The notes under the pieces are model-generated. The model did not search any database and had not been told where the DNA came from. It saw only the letters and a program-made list of their open reading frames with translations. Source: Ruminococcus sp. (GTDB taxonomy: Bacteria; Bacillota_A; Clostridia; Oscillospirales; Ruminococcaceae). From it: 6,264 nucleotides of DNA. Made by a program: the position numbers and the translations under genes. The DNA lies in contig JAFOMV010000030.1 of assembly GCA_017418765.1 (NCBI GenBank), positions 1 through 6,264 of the forward strand, written 5' to 3'. Below are positions 5,413 through 6,264 of the stretch, in pieces (the first letter of the stretch is position 1; each line of letters opens with the position of its first letter).

Positions 5413-5874
5413 TCATATCGTAAAGTCATTTTCAGACTTTATTTCGACTGCATTTTCAAATACATTTTTCAGCACACGCATTATAAGGCTGAAGAATACA
5501 AGGAGAAATGCAGCGAATATGAATATGGCTCTCCACAGGCTGAGTACAGCCATAGATATACCTGCTGACATACAAGCCCATGATATTATTCTGAGGCAGG
5601 CTGTGTTCTCAGGGATGAATACCTTTTCTCCCGAGATATTGCCGAGAAGCTTATGAAGTGACCACAGAACGATGAAAGCCATCAGTATACAGAAATAGAT
5701 AACGGCTGTCATAGGGATGGTGATGTTATGGTCAGCGAGGATACCGATAGGTTCTGATACAGAGTCGTACCACTTTGCGCCCTCAGGCACAAACAGTGCA
5801 AATATCGCAGCAAGACCCGCACAGACATATGTGAGTATCCTGGAAAGATAGAGTGATTTGTTTTTATTCCACAT
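5413..5874 (-). CDS. DUF2975 family membrane protein
   Basis: The 153-aa product has four hydrophobic segments (about 12-29, 52-73, 94-112 and 114-133). Family marks are GEKVFIPENTACLRIISW (82-99) and the end motif AVEIKSENDFTI (142-153), which resembles the DUF2975 C-terminus (K/E-rich, then END-x-TI). Function is unknown. The constant pairing with a YozG-like HTH suggests a membrane sensor or antagonist of the regulator, but that is inference. The start at 5874 has AAAGGAG (5890-5884) about 9 nt upstream. The open frame extends to 5976, but those codons overlap the promoter and have no SD. It is the first gene of the operon. Confidence 0.9.
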   Translation of the reverse strand: MWNKNKSLYLSRILTYVCAGLAAIFALFVPEGAKWYDSVSEPIGILADHNITIPMTAVIYFCILMAFIVLWSLHKLLGNISGEKVFIPENTACLRIISWACMSAGISMAVLSLWRAIFIFAAFLLVFFSLIMRVLKNVFENAVEIKSENDFTI

Positions 5875-5905
5875 AAAATAGAGCTCCTTTATGTTTTGTG
5901 AGTTC

Positions 5906-5934
5906 ATTATAGCATGAAAAATATTATTTGTCAA
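5906..5934 (-). promoter_or_regulatory. Perfect consensus promoter of the DUF2975-HTH-DUF4173 operon
   Basis: TTGACA (5934-5929), a 17-nt spacer and TATAAT (5911-5906), with TG at -16/-15 (part of CATGC). The start is predicted near 5900, giving a short leader of about 25 nt. A promoter this strong usually needs a repressor to be regulated. Confidence 0.92.
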
Positions 5935-5957
5935 TAGGAAAATATCGTTTTTCAATA
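5916..5957 (-). repeat. Direct repeat with 21-bp period overlapping the -35, candidate operator
   Basis: TATTGAAAAACGATATTTTC begins at 5957 and TATTGACAAATAATATTTTT at 5936. The two are about 80% identical with a period of 21 bp, two helical turns. The second copy contains the -35 hexamer and most of the spacer. Tandem sites on the same DNA face suit a small Cro/CI-type regulator such as the one encoded in this operon. Confidence 0.5.
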
Positions 5958-5992
5958 AAAAATTTCTGAAATTCAAATCAGGAGGGATTGCT

Positions 5993-6094
5993 TTGGCAAA
6001 ATTACGTCCGATTTATACACCAGTTACCGTATGTATAGTTGAACGTTCAAACAGACAGCTCCCTGTGAGCTTATATTCAGAGGTGATAGAATGA
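5993..6094 (+). CDS. Small 33-aa ORF translationally coupled to the ECF sigma gene
   Basis: A TTG start at 5993 lies 6 nt after a strong SD (AGGAGGG, 5980-5986). The frame runs 33 codons, beginning MAKLRPIYTPVTV and ending SLYSEVIE, to a TGA at 6092-6094. That stop overlaps the sigma factor ATG as ATGA, the classic sign of translational coupling. The peptide is mildly basic and soluble with no membrane segment. I recognise no family. It could be a functional small protein, for instance a modulator of the sigma factor, or a leader peptide that lets ribosomes load the sigma gene. The strong SD and exact overlap argue that it is translated; the TTG start and short length keep confidence moderate. 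Confidence 0.6.
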   Translation: MAKLRPIYTPVTVCIVERSNRQLPVSLYSEVIE

Positions 6095-6264
6095 CACTTA
6101 GAGAATGGCGTAATATTACAGAACGCTCACAGCGTCTGGGGCATAGAGCCTTTTTTGATGAATACTGCAATTATGTCTACGCTGTAGTAATAAATGTACT
6201 GCGAAACAGCGGAACATATGAAGATATAGAGGATTGCGTCAGCGATGTATTTGTAAAGCTGTAC
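6091..6264 (+). CDS. ECF-type RNA polymerase sigma factor, N-terminal fragment, runs off the right edge
   Basis: The 58 visible codons encode the start of sigma-70 region 2. The pattern FFDEYCNYVYAVVINVL (21-37) followed by YEDIEDCVSDVFVKLY (43-58) is the usual DDxxQE-like segment of ECF factors, which binds the beta' coiled coil of RNA polymerase. The start ATG at 6091 follows AGAGGTG by 5 nt and overlaps the stop of the 33-codon ORF. The DNA-binding region 4 and any anti-sigma gene lie beyond the window, so the regulated function cannot be read. It is divergent from the DUF2975 operon and shares its upstream region. Confidence 0.85.
   Translation, partial: MTLREWRNITERSQRLGHRAFFDEYCNYVYAVVINVLRNSGTYEDIEDCVSDVFVKLY

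Overview
The window looks like a low-to-mid G+C member of the Clostridia, most likely a Ruminococcus-like Oscillospiraceae. The grounds are the gene families (spore protease Gpr, S20, a Thr T-box, and a DUF2975 / YozG-like HTH / DUF4173 cassette), strong AGGAGG-type ribosome binding sites and sigma-A-like promoters. The taxonomic call is inference from family resemblance; no search was run.

Left part (1-1317, minus strand): a threonine operon with an unusual layout. A consensus promoter (1317-1289) drives a complete T-box leader, with stem I, a Thr ACC specifier candidate, the GGGTGGAACCACG T-box and a 12-bp intrinsic terminator. The first gene after it is a 127-aa acidic protein I do not recognise. 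Next comes a REP-associated tyrosine transposase (RAYT, HUH/Y1 family). Only then comes thrS, whose first 19 codons lie at 58-1. So a transposase and an orphan gene sit between the threonine sensor and the threonyl-tRNA synthetase it presumably controls. The transposase gene itself holds two inverted copies of a 28-nt REP-like palindrome, both translated in frame, one on each side of the codons for its HUH motif. Its last codons supply the thrS Shine-Dalgarno.

Middle (1390-3615): gpr (minus, compact, with a candidate sigma-G promoter) is divergent from rpsT (plus). rpsT has an extended -10 promoter, a leader with three hairpins and a strong terminator. It is followed by an exonuclease III/AP endonuclease gene (plus). 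A hairpin then separates this from the convergent operon.

Right part (3629-5940, minus): a three-gene membrane/regulator operon, DUF2975 membrane protein, YozG-like HTH regulator, DUF4173 membrane protein. It is driven by a perfect TTGACA-17-TATAAT promoter whose -35 lies inside a 21-bp-period direct repeat, a candidate operator. Divergently, at the right edge (5993-6264, plus), a 33-codon small ORF with a strong SD and a TTG start overlaps by ATGA the start of an ECF-type sigma factor that runs out of the window.
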